A stretch of DNA of 41,313 nt from Pseudomonadota bacterium (GTDB lineage Bacteria; Pseudomonadota; Alphaproteobacteria; Rhodospirillales; Casp-alpha2), in assembly GCA_027624235.1 (NCBI GenBank), contig JAQBYB010000018.1:1-41313 (forward strand), given 5' to 3'. Shown in pieces: positions 28,765 to 36,784 of this stretch; the stretch's first letter is position 1, and each line of letters opens with the position of its first letter. Position numbers and translations under genes: made by a program. The notes under the pieces were generated by a model. It did no database searches and was not told where the DNA came from. It was given only the letters and a program-made list of their open reading frames with translations.

Positions 28765-28934
28765 TAGCAGGCTGCTGAAAAACCCATGATTTGGTTGAGT
28801 GAGCCTTCGAGACGGACCTCCGGTCCTCCTCAGGGTGAGGTATAAGCTATTGTAATTCCTCATCCTGAGCCGCGCGCGCAAGCGGGCGAGTCGAAGGATT
28901 GTTGCCGCAAATCCACTTTTTCAGCAGCCTGCTA
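28765..28934. mobile_element. 170-bp MITE-like repeat, copy 2 (inverted relative to copy 1)
   Basis: This copy is the reverse complement of 9479-9648 with two base differences over 170 bp. It has the same terminal inverted repeats and TA borders. It fills nearly all of the 187-base gap between the convergent thiD and LeuB-like genes. Its internal hairpin could act as a bidirectional terminator for them. Confidence 0.8.
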
Positions 28935-28944
28935 AAGCGGAAAC

Positions 28945-30006
28945 CTATTTCAGGATTTCCGCGACCACCGCGTCGCCGACATCGGCGGTCTTCGCGCGGC
29001 CACCCAGATCCGGGGTGTGATTGGCGGCATCGGCGAGCACCGTATCGACGGCGTCATTAAACGCGGCGGCGGCTTTCAGGAGGTCATCACGGCGATGCCG
29101 GGCGCCCAGCCATTCCAGCAGCATCGCCGCCGAGTTCATCAGCGCCACCGGATTGCCGATGCCCTGGCCCGCGATATCCGGCGCCGAGCCGTGCGCGGCC
29201 TGGGCGACGCCGTGATTGTCGCCGGCGTTGACCGATGCGCCGAGGCCCAATCCGCCGGAAAGTTCCGCCGCTTCGTCGGACAGGATATCGCCGTACATGT
29301 TGGTGGTGACGACGACATCGAAGGCAGCCGGCGTGCGCACCAGCAGCGCCGCCATGGCGTCGATCAGGACCTCGTCCAGTTCAACGCCGGGATAAGCCTT
29401 GGCGACGTCGCGGACCTCGCCCAGGAACAGCCCTTCGGTCACTTTCAGGACATTGGCCTTGGTCACCACCGTCACCTTGTTGCGGCGGCGCAGGGCCAGC
29501 TGGAAGGCGGCCTCGGCAATGCGGCGCGAGCCTTTGCGGGTGATCTTGCGCACCGCCAGCGCGACGTCCTCGGTCGGCATGAATTCGCCCAGCCCCTGGA
29601 ACATGTTGCGGTCGGCATAGAAGCCTTCGGTGTTTTCCCGGGCAATCACCAAATCCATGCTCGGCGTCAGGCAGGGCACGCCTACTCTGGCGCGGGACGG
29701 CCGGATGTTGGCGTATAAATCCAATTCCTTGCGGATGGTCGCCGATGGGTTGATGCCGCCCCGTTCCGGGGCCGGATAGGCGTAGGTGTCGGCGGGGCCA
29801 AGAATGACGCCGTCGGACGCCTTGATCTCCGCCATCACCGCGCCGGGCAGGGTCGAGCCGTCGGCCTTTAGCGCCGCCATGCCGATGCTGCGTTCCTCTA
29901 ATTCGAGCTTAAGGCCGAATTTTATGTCGAGCGCCTTGAGGGCCGGAACCGTCACCGCCATGATTTCCGGGCCGATGCCGTCGCCCGGCAGAATCAGTAT
30001 TTTCAC
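28945..30006 (-). CDS. Isocitrate/isopropylmalate dehydrogenase family protein (LeuB-like)
   Basis: The product is 353 residues and belongs to the beta-hydroxyacid oxidative decarboxylase family (isopropylmalate, isocitrate, homoisocitrate, tartrate and methylmalate dehydrogenases). It opens ILILPGDGIGPEIM. Substrate and catalytic elements are LYANIRPSRA, ARENTEGFYAD, TKANVLKVT and TTNMYGDILSDEAAEL; the nucleotide region is HGSAPDIAGQGIGNP. It is last in the five-gene operon and overlaps the rhodanese gene by 4 bases. Pairing with LeuC/LeuD-like genes suggests it decarboxylates their product. Because the operon also holds sulfur enzymes and no leuA, a plain leucine role is unlikely. Confidence 0.82.
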   Translation of the reverse strand: MKILILPGDGIGPEIMAVTVPALKALDIKFGLKLELEERSIGMAALKADGSTLPGAVMAEIKASDGVILGPADTYAYPAPERGGINPSATIRKELDLYANIRPSRARVGVPCLTPSMDLVIARENTEGFYADRNMFQGLGEFMPTEDVALAVRKITRKGSRRIAEAAFQLALRRRNKVTVVTKANVLKVTEGLFLGEVRDVAKAYPGVELDEVLIDAMAALLVRTPAAFDVVVTTNMYGDILSDEAAELSGGLGLGASVNAGDNHGVAQAAHGSAPDIAGQGIGNPVALMNSAAMLLEWLGARHRRDDLLKAAAAFNDAVDTVLADAANHTPDLGGRAKTADVGDAVVAEILK

Positions 30007-31643
30007 GTCGAGCCCTCCGCCCCGGCGGCGGAGGCGGCGGCGAAGCGGCGAAACCGGGCGGTGCCGTCGCGTTCAATTTGCTGGCTCAACCCGACCTCCC
30101 AACTGAGATACGTTTGCATGGCGGCTTCGTTTCCTTCGTCCAGGTCATAGGGCCGATACCAGACATCAACGGTTTCATCCAAGCCGTCTTTCAGCCCCTT
30201 CGCCAGCGGCAGGCCGGCCTCGGCCCAGGCTCTGGTGCCGCCGTCGAGCACCTTGACGTCGCGGCCGGACAACAATGCATCCGCCGCCGCCAGCCGTGCC
30301 AGAACCCCGTCCGGTGAGGTCAGTACGATTTTGGAACCGTCTGGAATGGCGCTGAGATTCCCCGGCAGATTGGCGCGGATGCCGAAACGGCTGCCGGGGA
30401 TATGGCCCTTGCGGTGATCGCGGCTGTCGGTCAAATCGACGACGATGGCGCCGCCGCCGACCATCAATGCCGTCACTTGCTGCGGCGACAGCATTTCCGG
30501 CGCTGCGTCATCGAGACCGAACACATGCGGCGCGTGCGGGCCTTCGACCAACGGCCCGCAGTTCAACGCATCGGCAAGGACATGAACATCGTCCCACCCC
30601 ATTTGGATTAACCACGACGCCGTCATCCTGGCGCGCACACCGTTGTCATCGACCAGCACCAGGCGTGCGCCCTGAACGCCGACATAGCGATCCGTCGCCT
30701 GCACCATTTGGCCGCCCGGCGCCGGTTTGGCGTCGGCAAGGTGGCCGGCCTCGTACTCCGCCAAGTCGCGAACATCGAGCACATAAAGCGTGCGGGAGGG
30801 ATCGGCCCGCCAAAGGGCAAGCGTGGCGGCGTCGATTTCGGGGACCTCGAACCGCGCCGCAACGCCGTCGGCGCAAACCAGGGCGCGTTTAAGGCCGTCA
30901 TCCGACAGCGCGGGAAACGTCGCCGTTTTTCCCCGGTCCAATTGCAGCCCGGCCAGATGCCAGCCCATGGTGCCGTTTTCCAGGGCAACGACTCGATTTG
31001 GAATTCCGGCGTTGATTAGCGACTGGGCGCCGATGATCGACCGCGTTCGCCCGGCGCAATTGACGACGACGGTGGTTTCGGGCCTCGGCGCGATATCGTG
31101 AATGCGCAGCGCCAGTTCGGCGCCGGGGACATCGATGCCGCCGGGGATCGACATGTTTTCGAACTCCGGCATCGGCCGGCTGTCGACGATCACCAGATCA
31201 TCTCCCCGGTCTTTCATGGCCTGTAATTCGGTCGCCGGGATATGCGGCGTATGATACTGGACCTCGATGAATTCGCCGAACGCCTTGGACGGCACGTTGA
31301 CGCCGGTAAAGACCTCAAACCCGGCCTCGGCCCACCCCGCCAGCCCGCCTTTCAGGTACCGAACGTCGCGATAGCCGAAACGCGACAACCGTTCCGCGCC
31401 AAGCGTCATCAGGTGATCGTCGCCGTCTCCACCGGCGCACAGCACGATGGGAACGTCGCGTCTCGGCACCAGATCATCGGCAACAAGCTCCAGGCGGCTG
31501 AGCGGCATCGGCACCGCGAACAATAGATGGCCGTCGCCGAAGGTGCCTTCTTCGCGCAGGTCAAGCAATGCCAGTTCGCCGCGGTTCAGGATCATCGCCT
31601 TGAGATCGGCGGCGGAAATAGGGTTGAGTCCGGTTGCGGTCAT
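30003..31643 (-). CDS. Four-domain rhodanese-like sulfurtransferase
   Basis: The product is 546 residues, built of four rhodanese-like domains of about 120 residues. Domain 1 has a Cys at 69 (VLCAGGDGDD) and domain 2 a Cys at 196 in the well-formed loop NCAGRTRS. At the equivalent positions domain 3 has Asp (VDDNGVRA, about 332) and domain 4 Ser (LTSPDGVLAR, about 443), so only the first two appear able to carry persulfide. The last 60 residues form an aromatic and acidic tail. Rhodaneses move sulfane sulfur between thiols, cyanide, sulfite or thiosulfate. The gene sits 11 bases after the thiol dioxygenase gene, suggesting that sulfite or persulfide is a shared intermediate. Confidence 0.85.
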   Translation of the reverse strand: MTATGLNPISAADLKAMILNRGELALLDLREEGTFGDGHLLFAVPMPLSRLELVADDLVPRRDVPIVLCAGGDGDDHLMTLGAERLSRFGYRDVRYLKGGLAGWAEAGFEVFTGVNVPSKAFGEFIEVQYHTPHIPATELQAMKDRGDDLVIVDSRPMPEFENMSIPGGIDVPGAELALRIHDIAPRPETTVVVNCAGRTRSIIGAQSLINAGIPNRVVALENGTMGWHLAGLQLDRGKTATFPALSDDGLKRALVCADGVAARFEVPEIDAATLALWRADPSRTLYVLDVRDLAEYEAGHLADAKPAPGGQMVQATDRYVGVQGARLVLVDDNGVRARMTASWLIQMGWDDVHVLADALNCGPLVEGPHAPHVFGLDDAAPEMLSPQQVTALMVGGGAIVVDLTDSRDHRKGHIPGSRFGIRANLPGNLSAIPDGSKIVLTSPDGVLARLAAADALLSGRDVKVLDGGTRAWAEAGLPLAKGLKDGLDETVDVWYRPYDLDEGNEAAMQTYLSWEVGLSQQIERDGTARFRRFAAASAAGAEGST

Positions 31644-31654
31644 TCCCCCATCCC

Positions 31655-32257
31655 TCAGATCGGCTTGATGTTCTGGGTGGCCGGAAAAACCTTGTAGGTT
31701 CCGGCGTCGGTATCGTAGGCGACGCGTTCGTGCAATTGCTCCAGCGCCAGCCCATACATGTGTAGATGCACGTTTTTCTTATCCGTCATATTCTCAATAG
31801 AGTGAATATCATCGGGCATCAAGGCGACCCCCGTACCGGCCACAATATTAAAATCCCCCGTCTGTTGAAGTTCCCCAATCCCTTGCTGAGAGCCATCATC
31901 GGTGCGTTCATAGAAATAATTCTGTTCTTCCCCATGGACCCCGACGATCACCGCCCAGGTCGTGTGATTATGGGGCTTTACACGCTTTCCAGGAACACCG
32001 GTGGATGCATAGAGGGCGAAGCGGTGGCCCTCATCCTCGCTCAGCCGATAGATCACGCCCTTGCCGTCTTCCTCGCTGACGGGGAAATCGTCTTCCGGGA
32101 ACAGGTCGCGGCGCTCCGTCAGGGCCAGCAGTTCCGCCTTGATCGCGTCCAGCGCTTCAGGGGTAACACCCCCGTTTTCGACAGCGGTAGCCTCAATGTC
32201 GCGAACCTTGGCGACAGTAGCGGCGACGGCAGCGGTGCGTTGGTTGCGGATATCCAT
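31655..32257 (-). CDS. Cysteine-dioxygenase-family thiol dioxygenase (cupin)
   Basis: The product is 200 residues with a cupin core. HNH at 96-98 (PHNHTTWAVIVGVHGEE) and His152 (PDDIHSIEN) give the three-His iron site of cysteine and 3-mercaptopropionate dioxygenases, which add O2 to a thiol to make a sulfinate. The Cys that crosslinks to Tyr in mammalian cysteine dioxygenase is replaced by Gly; I see no Cys at all in the protein. The substrate could be cysteine, 3-mercaptopropionate, mercaptosuccinate or another thiol acid. The start ATG directly abuts the LeuD-like stop. Confidence 0.82.
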   Translation of the reverse strand: MDIRNQRTAAVAATVAKVRDIEATAVENGGVTPEALDAIKAELLALTERRDLFPEDDFPVSEEDGKGVIYRLSEDEGHRFALYASTGVPGKRVKPHNHTTWAVIVGVHGEEQNYFYERTDDGSQQGIGELQQTGDFNIVAGTGVALMPDDIHSIENMTDKKNVHLHMYGLALEQLHERVAYDTDAGTYKVFPATQNIKPI

Positions 32258-32764
32258 TCAAGCCTCCCGTTTCAGTTTGTTTTTCAGATGCGCCATCAGC
32301 CCGCCATCGGCGATCATCGCCATCAGGTGGCCGGGCAGCGGCTCGCACTTCAATGTTTCCCCGGTGCTCAGATTTTCGACGAGGCCCTTGAGCGCATCGA
32401 CGCGCAGCTCGTCGCCGCGGTTGATGCGCTCGACATCCGCACAGACCAACGCCGGAAGCCCGAAATTCAAGGTATTGCGATAAAAAATGCGGGCGAAGGA
32501 CTTGGCCAAGACGGCGCGAATGCCGAGCAATTTTAGATGCAGCGGCGCTTGTTCCCGCGATGACCCGATCCCCATATTGTTACCGGCGACGAAGATATCG
32601 CCCTCCTGCACCGCCCCGGCGAAATCCGGGTCCAGCGGTTGCAGGCAGAGCTTGCAGCCTTCCTCGGGCTCCATGTTCTTGTAGGAATCGATCGGCGCCA
32701 ACTGATCGGTGTCGATGTTGTCGCCATACACCCAGGCGCGGCCGATTTCTGTTGAGTCGCTCAT
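32258..32764 (-). CDS. LeuD-like small subunit of an aconitase-family hydro-lyase
   Basis: The product is 168 residues. It has the swivel-domain signature GDNIDTDQLAP (14-24) and the loop GNNMGIGSSREQAP (61-74). Most LeuD proteins have Cys and His in that loop (GCGSSREHAP type); here they are Ile and Gln. The segment after IDTDQ, which sets substrate choice in archaeal-type subunits, reads IDSYKN. It overlaps the large-subunit gene by 4 bases (ATGA), so the two are coupled and form one enzyme. The likely reaction is reversible dehydration and hydration of a hydroxy-di- or tricarboxylate. Confidence 0.85.
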   Translation of the reverse strand: MSDSTEIGRAWVYGDNIDTDQLAPIDSYKNMEPEEGCKLCLQPLDPDFAGAVQEGDIFVAGNNMGIGSSREQAPLHLKLLGIRAVLAKSFARIFYRNTLNFGLPALVCADVERINRGDELRVDALKGLVENLSTGETLKCEPLPGHLMAMIADGGLMAHLKNKLKREA

Positions 32765-34038
32765 AAAAAGTCCCTCGGATCAGTAATCTCTCCGGCGATG
32801 GCGGCGGCGGCGACCGAATAGGGCGAGCCCAGATACAGCTTTGACGAATTCGGCCCGGCGCGGCCGACGAAGTTGCGGTTGGTCGACGAAATGCCGGTCA
32901 TGTTGTCATCCAGCCGCGCCGGCCCCTGGCCGATACAGCCGCCGCAGCCGGTGGCCAGGATGGTCGCGCCGGCGTCTTCCAGAATCTTCATGGTACCGTC
33001 GGCGATGGCGGCATCACGAATACGGTTCGATGCCGGCGCGACCATAAACCGCGTGCCGGCGGCCCTGGTCCGGCCTTTGACGATCGCCGCCGCCATCCGA
33101 AGGTCTTCGATCTTGGCCCCGGTACAAGCCCCGATATAGGCCTGACCGACCGCCGTTCCGGCGTATTCACCGACATCGGCGGCATTTTCCGGGTTCGACG
33201 GCGCCGCCACTTGCGGGGCCAGGGCGGCACCGTCGATGGTGATGGTTTTGGCGACGCGTGCGTCCGCGTCGCCCTGCCAGGTCTTGATATCGACCCCGTC
33301 CGCCGCCGTCGCCGCCAGCCACTGGGCGGTGGTGTCATCAGGGGCGACGATGCCGGTCTTGGCGCCCAGCTCAGCCGCCATATTGGTCAGCGTCATGCGC
33401 TCATCCATCGTCATCGCCTTGACCGCGTCGCCGCCATATTCGACGACCATGTAATTCGCCCCCATGATGCCGATGTCGCCGCACAGTTTCAGGATCACGT
33501 CCTTGGCCGCGACCCCGGCGGACAGGCGGCCCGTCACATCGAGCCGCAGCGTTTCCGGCACCCGCACCCAGATTTCCCCGGTCGCCAGCACGCCAACCAT
33601 CTCGGTGGCGCCGATGCCGACCATGAAGGCGCCGAAGGCGCCGCCGGTGGGCGAATGGCTGTCACCGCCGACACAGAACATACCGGGTTTCAGAAACCCG
33701 TTTTCCGGCAGCACCACGTGGCAGATGCCTTGTTCGGGAAGGAAATGCGGGAGTTTTTTCGCGGCCACCCATGCATGGGTGATGGTCTGGATGTTGACGC
33801 AGGTGGGGTCGGGGTCGTTGGTGTAATGATCGGTGATGACGACCAGCTTATCCTTATCCCAAATCGGCGCCCCCAATTCATCCAGCAACTTCCCGGCGCG
33901 CCGTGGCCCCGACGAATCATGCATCATCGCCAGATCGACGGCGCAGGTGACAATGTCGCCGGGGGCGACCGAGTCCAGCCCGGCGGCACGCGCGATGATT
34001 TTTTCCGATAAAGTCATTGAATGAGTCGTCATTGCCAT
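32761..34038 (-). CDS. LeuC-like large subunit of an aconitase-family hydro-lyase
   Basis: The product is 425 residues, close to the short archaeal-type LeuC/HacA length and shorter than classical bacterial LeuC (about 470). The start ATG 34038 has AAGGTG just upstream; ATG 34017 is an alternative. [4Fe-4S] ligands are Cys305 (IGACTGAKIEDLR), Cys365 and Cys368 (GCGGCIGQG). Relatives usually have TN after the first Cys and CGPC at the pair, so both motifs differ. VGGDSHSPTGGAFGAFMVG and STNRNFVGRAGPNSSKLYL are typical. First gene of the operon with the LeuD-like, dioxygenase, rhodanese and LeuB-like genes. Confidence 0.87.
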   Translation of the reverse strand: MAMTTHSMTLSEKIIARAAGLDSVAPGDIVTCAVDLAMMHDSSGPRRAGKLLDELGAPIWDKDKLVVITDHYTNDPDPTCVNIQTITHAWVAAKKLPHFLPEQGICHVVLPENGFLKPGMFCVGGDSHSPTGGAFGAFMVGIGATEMVGVLATGEIWVRVPETLRLDVTGRLSAGVAAKDVILKLCGDIGIMGANYMVVEYGGDAVKAMTMDERMTLTNMAAELGAKTGIVAPDDTTAQWLAATAADGVDIKTWQGDADARVAKTITIDGAALAPQVAAPSNPENAADVGEYAGTAVGQAYIGACTGAKIEDLRMAAAIVKGRTRAAGTRFMVAPASNRIRDAAIADGTMKILEDAGATILATGCGGCIGQGPARLDDNMTGISSTNRNFVGRAGPNSSKLYLGSPYSVAAAAIAGEITDPRDFL

Positions 34039-34040
34039 CT

Positions 34041-34083
34041 TTAGATCACCTTAGCCTTCCGGAACGCCGCCTGCCTGGCCTCG
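34041..34083 (-). pseudogene. Possible C-terminal relic of a second CaiB/BaiF CoA-transferase
   Basis: Just upstream of the LeuC-like start, the minus strand encodes GEARQAAFRKAKVI followed by TAA. The end resembles the last residues of the intact CoA-transferase gene next door (REGKVI then TAA), and the DNA just around both stop codons is also similar. The reading frame continues into a palindromic repeat at 34080-34130, with no recognisable family sequence beyond it. It may be what remains after deletion of a duplicate gene. The match is very short. Confidence 0.35.
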
Positions 34084-34130
34084 CCCTTCGACAGGCTCAG
34101 GGCGAGGCCTTCATGCTGAGCCTGTCGAAG
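34080..34130. repeat. Palindromic intergenic repeat (REP-like)
   Basis: Arms 34086-34100 and 34116-34130 are perfect 15-bp inverted repeats; an overlapping 8-bp pair (34080-34087 with 34099-34106) allows an alternative hairpin. Sequences of this CTTCGACAGGCTCAG type are common, dispersed intergenic repeats in proteobacteria. It lies between the CoA-transferase gene and the LeuC-like gene. Confidence 0.65.
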
Positions 34131-34174
34131 CATTGGGGCTGTCCTCAAAATTGGTCTTCCCATGAGTCTCCGCA

Positions 34175-35359
34175 TTAGATGACCTTACCCTCCCTGAGTG
34201 CGCGAATCCTGGCCTCATCGTAGCCGAGACCGGCCAACAGCGCATCGGTATGTTCGCCCAGCTTCGGCGCCGGGTTGGCCGGCGCGGGGCTCGATGCCTG
34301 CACCGGCGGGCGCAGGAAACGATAGATGCCGTGGCCTTCCAGTTCAATCTCCTGCAACCGCCCTTCGTCTTTCACAAACGGGTTTTCCATGGCCTCACCG
34401 ACATCCAAAATCGGCGACGCCGGAACGCTTCCGGCGAAGTCGATCAGCCATTCGGCGGTGGTTTTGGCCGACAACGCCTCGTCCAGCATCTCTTGTATGA
34501 GCGGACGCGCCTCGAAACGGTCGGGGAAGGCCTTGAAGCGCGGATCATCGGCCCATTCCGGATGACCGATGGCGCCCGCCAGCGCCGGCCAGAATTTTTC
34601 CTTGTTACACATCAGATAGATCCAGCCGTCGGCGGTTTTGTACAACTGGCACGGCGTCAGCGACGGATGCGCCGAACGGGCCAGACGTTTCTGCACATAG
34701 CCGTTATTGAGATACCACATCGCCGGATAGCCGAGATTGGACAGCGCCACGTCAAACAAACTGACGTCGAGGTCGCCGCCAACGCCCGACGCCCGCGCCC
34801 CGATGATGCCGGCGAGCGCCGCATAGGCGAGCCCGACGCCGGTCATCTGGTCGACCACCGACAGTCCGAACCGGGTCGGCTCGCCATCGGGGTCGCCGGT
34901 CAGCGAAAAATAGCCGGTTTCCGCCTGCATCAGGTAATCAAACCCCGGCCACGATGCCCTGGGCCCGTCGCGGCCATAGGCCGACAGGTGGGCGCAGACG
35001 ATTTTCGGATTGGCGGCTTTCAGATGTTCATAGGTGAGGCCGAGCTTTTCCGGCACGTCGCCGCGCAGGTTCGACGTCAGCGCATCGGCGGACGCGATTA
35101 AATCGTACAGCACCGCCTTGCCGTCGTCGCTTTCCAGATCGAGGGTCAGGCTTTTTTTGTTGCGGTTATAGGCGTGGAACCACTGGCTTTCGCCGTTGTC
35201 GAACCAATACGGCCCCAAGGCGCGGGCGAAATCGCCGCCGTCAGGTTGCTCGATCTTGATGACCTCGGCGCCCTGATCGGCCAGCCACATGGTGCCGAAC
35301 GGCCCGGCGCCATACTGTTCGACCGCAAGAATGCGAACGCCGTCGAGGGGGAGAGTCAT
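34175..35359 (-). CDS. CaiB/BaiF family class III CoA-transferase
   Basis: The product is 394 residues, usual for the family. It moves CoA between carboxylic acids through an aspartyl-CoA intermediate. It opens LPLDGVRILAVEQYGAGPFG, then GAEVIKIEQPDGGDFAR and NRNKKSLTLDL; the catalytic Asp lies in GFDYLMQAETG. The C-terminal half includes LYKTADGWIYLMCNK. It is on the same strand as the downstream LeuC-like operon, 136 bases away, and may supply or use its acid as a CoA ester. Donor and acceptor cannot be told from sequence. Confidence 0.88.
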   Translation of the reverse strand: MTLPLDGVRILAVEQYGAGPFGTMWLADQGAEVIKIEQPDGGDFARALGPYWFDNGESQWFHAYNRNKKSLTLDLESDDGKAVLYDLIASADALTSNLRGDVPEKLGLTYEHLKAANPKIVCAHLSAYGRDGPRASWPGFDYLMQAETGYFSLTGDPDGEPTRFGLSVVDQMTGVGLAYAALAGIIGARASGVGGDLDVSLFDVALSNLGYPAMWYLNNGYVQKRLARSAHPSLTPCQLYKTADGWIYLMCNKEKFWPALAGAIGHPEWADDPRFKAFPDRFEARPLIQEMLDEALSAKTTAEWLIDFAGSVPASPILDVGEAMENPFVKDEGRLQEIELEGHGIYRFLRPPVQASSPAPANPAPKLGEHTDALLAGLGYDEARIRALREGKVI

Positions 35360-35656
35360 GCTTTGGTTCCGGTTTCGGTTGTCACGCGGGAAGAAGAAAT
35401 TTTAAGGGATTGTCCTCATAAAGAAAGCGAAACAAACGGGCCGATACCAGGGAAAGCCAACACCCGATGTTGGTTCAGGATTGGGCGTTAAGAATACTAA
35501 TATTCCATATTTTCATATAAATGGTAACATTTATTGAAAAATAGAATAAATATGATTAATCTCGCGGCTCAATAAATCACAATAAAAATACGTCCATCAC
35601 CTATCCATTGTTTTCGGATTTTGTGTTTTCAGAATTTAAAGTCAGGGAGGAAGTCT
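35360..35656. other. AT-rich divergent regulatory region
   Basis: This 297-base gap separates the CoA-transferase gene (minus) from the metallo-hydrolase gene (plus) and must hold both promoters. From about 35480 to 35635 it is strikingly AT-rich against the flanks. It contains a 6-bp hairpin (35457-35462 with 35468-35473) and a 7-bp inverted repeat spaced by 9 bases (35529-35535 with 35545-35551) that could be an operator. No gene is seen. Confidence 0.5.
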
Positions 35657-36640
35657 ATGTTTTCGAAAGTCAGAGGATTTTTAGGATTCGCCTTCGCCGC
35701 GCTGGCGGTGCTTGCCGTCGGCATCGGGCCGGTCCAGGCCCAAAAAGACAAGCCTGATTTCCAGGTTATCATGTTGGGCGTCGGCACACCGGTGCCGTTC
35801 ATGCACCGATTCGGACCGGCGACCTTGGTGATCGCCGGCGACAAGTACCTGTTGTTCGATGCCGGTCGCGGCGTCACCCAGCGCCTATGGCAGGACAAAA
35901 TACCGTTGGGACGGGTCGATGTGTTGTTTTTAACGCATCTGCATTCCGATCATGTCGTCGGCATTCCCGATCTGTTGCTGACCGGGTGGCTTACGTCTCC
36001 GTTCGGCAAGCGCAAAGGCAATTTTGTCGTGCGTGGGCCGGAAGGCACGGAAAGCATGATGGAACACATGGTTAAGGCCTTCGCCGCCGACATCGACATT
36101 CGCGTCAAGGATCAAAATTTCAGCCGCGTCGGCGTCACCCCCGACGCCTTGGACATTGTTCCAGGCCCGGTCTATAGCGAAGGCGGCATCAAGGTGACGG
36201 CCATCGACGTCAACCACGGCGAAAAGATCAAGCCGACGGTCGGCTACCGGATCGATTACAAGGGCCGTTCCGTGGTCATCTCCGGTGACACCAAATATCT
36301 CCCGGCGCTGGCCAAGGCCGCGGAGGGCGTCGACCTGTTCATTCATTCCATCGCCGGGGCCAAGAAGGAATTGCTCGAGTCAAATCAGAGTTGGAAGAAT
36401 ATCATCGCGCACCACACCGAACCCGAAGACGTCGGCCGCATTTTCGCCGCGGCGAAACCAAAGATGGGCGCGCTCTATCATCTGGTGACCTTGACCAACG
36501 GCAAGATCAAGCCGCCGTCGCTGGGTGATTTGATGACACGCCTGAAGACCACCTACAACGGTGCGGTCACCATGGGCGCCGACCGCACCCGGTTCATCAT
36601 CGGCAAGGCCGGTGTAACGGTGATCGCACCGCCGAAATAA
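35657..36640 (+). CDS. Secreted metallo-beta-lactamase-fold hydrolase
   Basis: The product is 327 residues from ATG 35657, preceded by GGGAGG. A signal peptide ends near GIGPVQAQ, so it acts in the periplasm or outside. The metal motif THLHSDHVVG is complete, followed by VNHGE, VISGDTKYL and the late IIAHHTEPEDVG, a layout close to the RNase Z/arylsulfatase-like branch of the superfamily. The substrate is unknown; a phosphodiester or sulfate ester is possible. Export argues against a tRNA-processing role. It is divergent from the CoA-transferase gene and followed by the globin gene after 144 bases. Confidence 0.82.
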   Translation: MFSKVRGFLGFAFAALAVLAVGIGPVQAQKDKPDFQVIMLGVGTPVPFMHRFGPATLVIAGDKYLLFDAGRGVTQRLWQDKIPLGRVDVLFLTHLHSDHVVGIPDLLLTGWLTSPFGKRKGNFVVRGPEGTESMMEHMVKAFAADIDIRVKDQNFSRVGVTPDALDIVPGPVYSEGGIKVTAIDVNHGEKIKPTVGYRIDYKGRSVVISGDTKYLPALAKAAEGVDLFIHSIAGAKKELLESNQSWKNIIAHHTEPEDVGRIFAAAKPKMGALYHLVTLTNGKIKPPSLGDLMTRLKTTYNGAVTMGADRTRFIIGKAGVTVIAPPK

Positions 36641-36784
36641 CAAGCCGCTTCCCCCTTTACGTCGCTATAAGTGACAGATATTTGCCGGGGGAAATTCGTA
36701 TATTGAGGGGCGACCCTTGATGACGAAATACCCCGGCAGATTTGTTTTCCGTTGGCGCCACATTGGGAAAACGGCCTGGCGACC

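Noticed and set aside
28945..34038. Plain leucine biosynthesis operon (leuCDB)
   Set aside because: leuA is missing, the signature residues differ, and two sulfur-enzyme genes are embedded in the operon.
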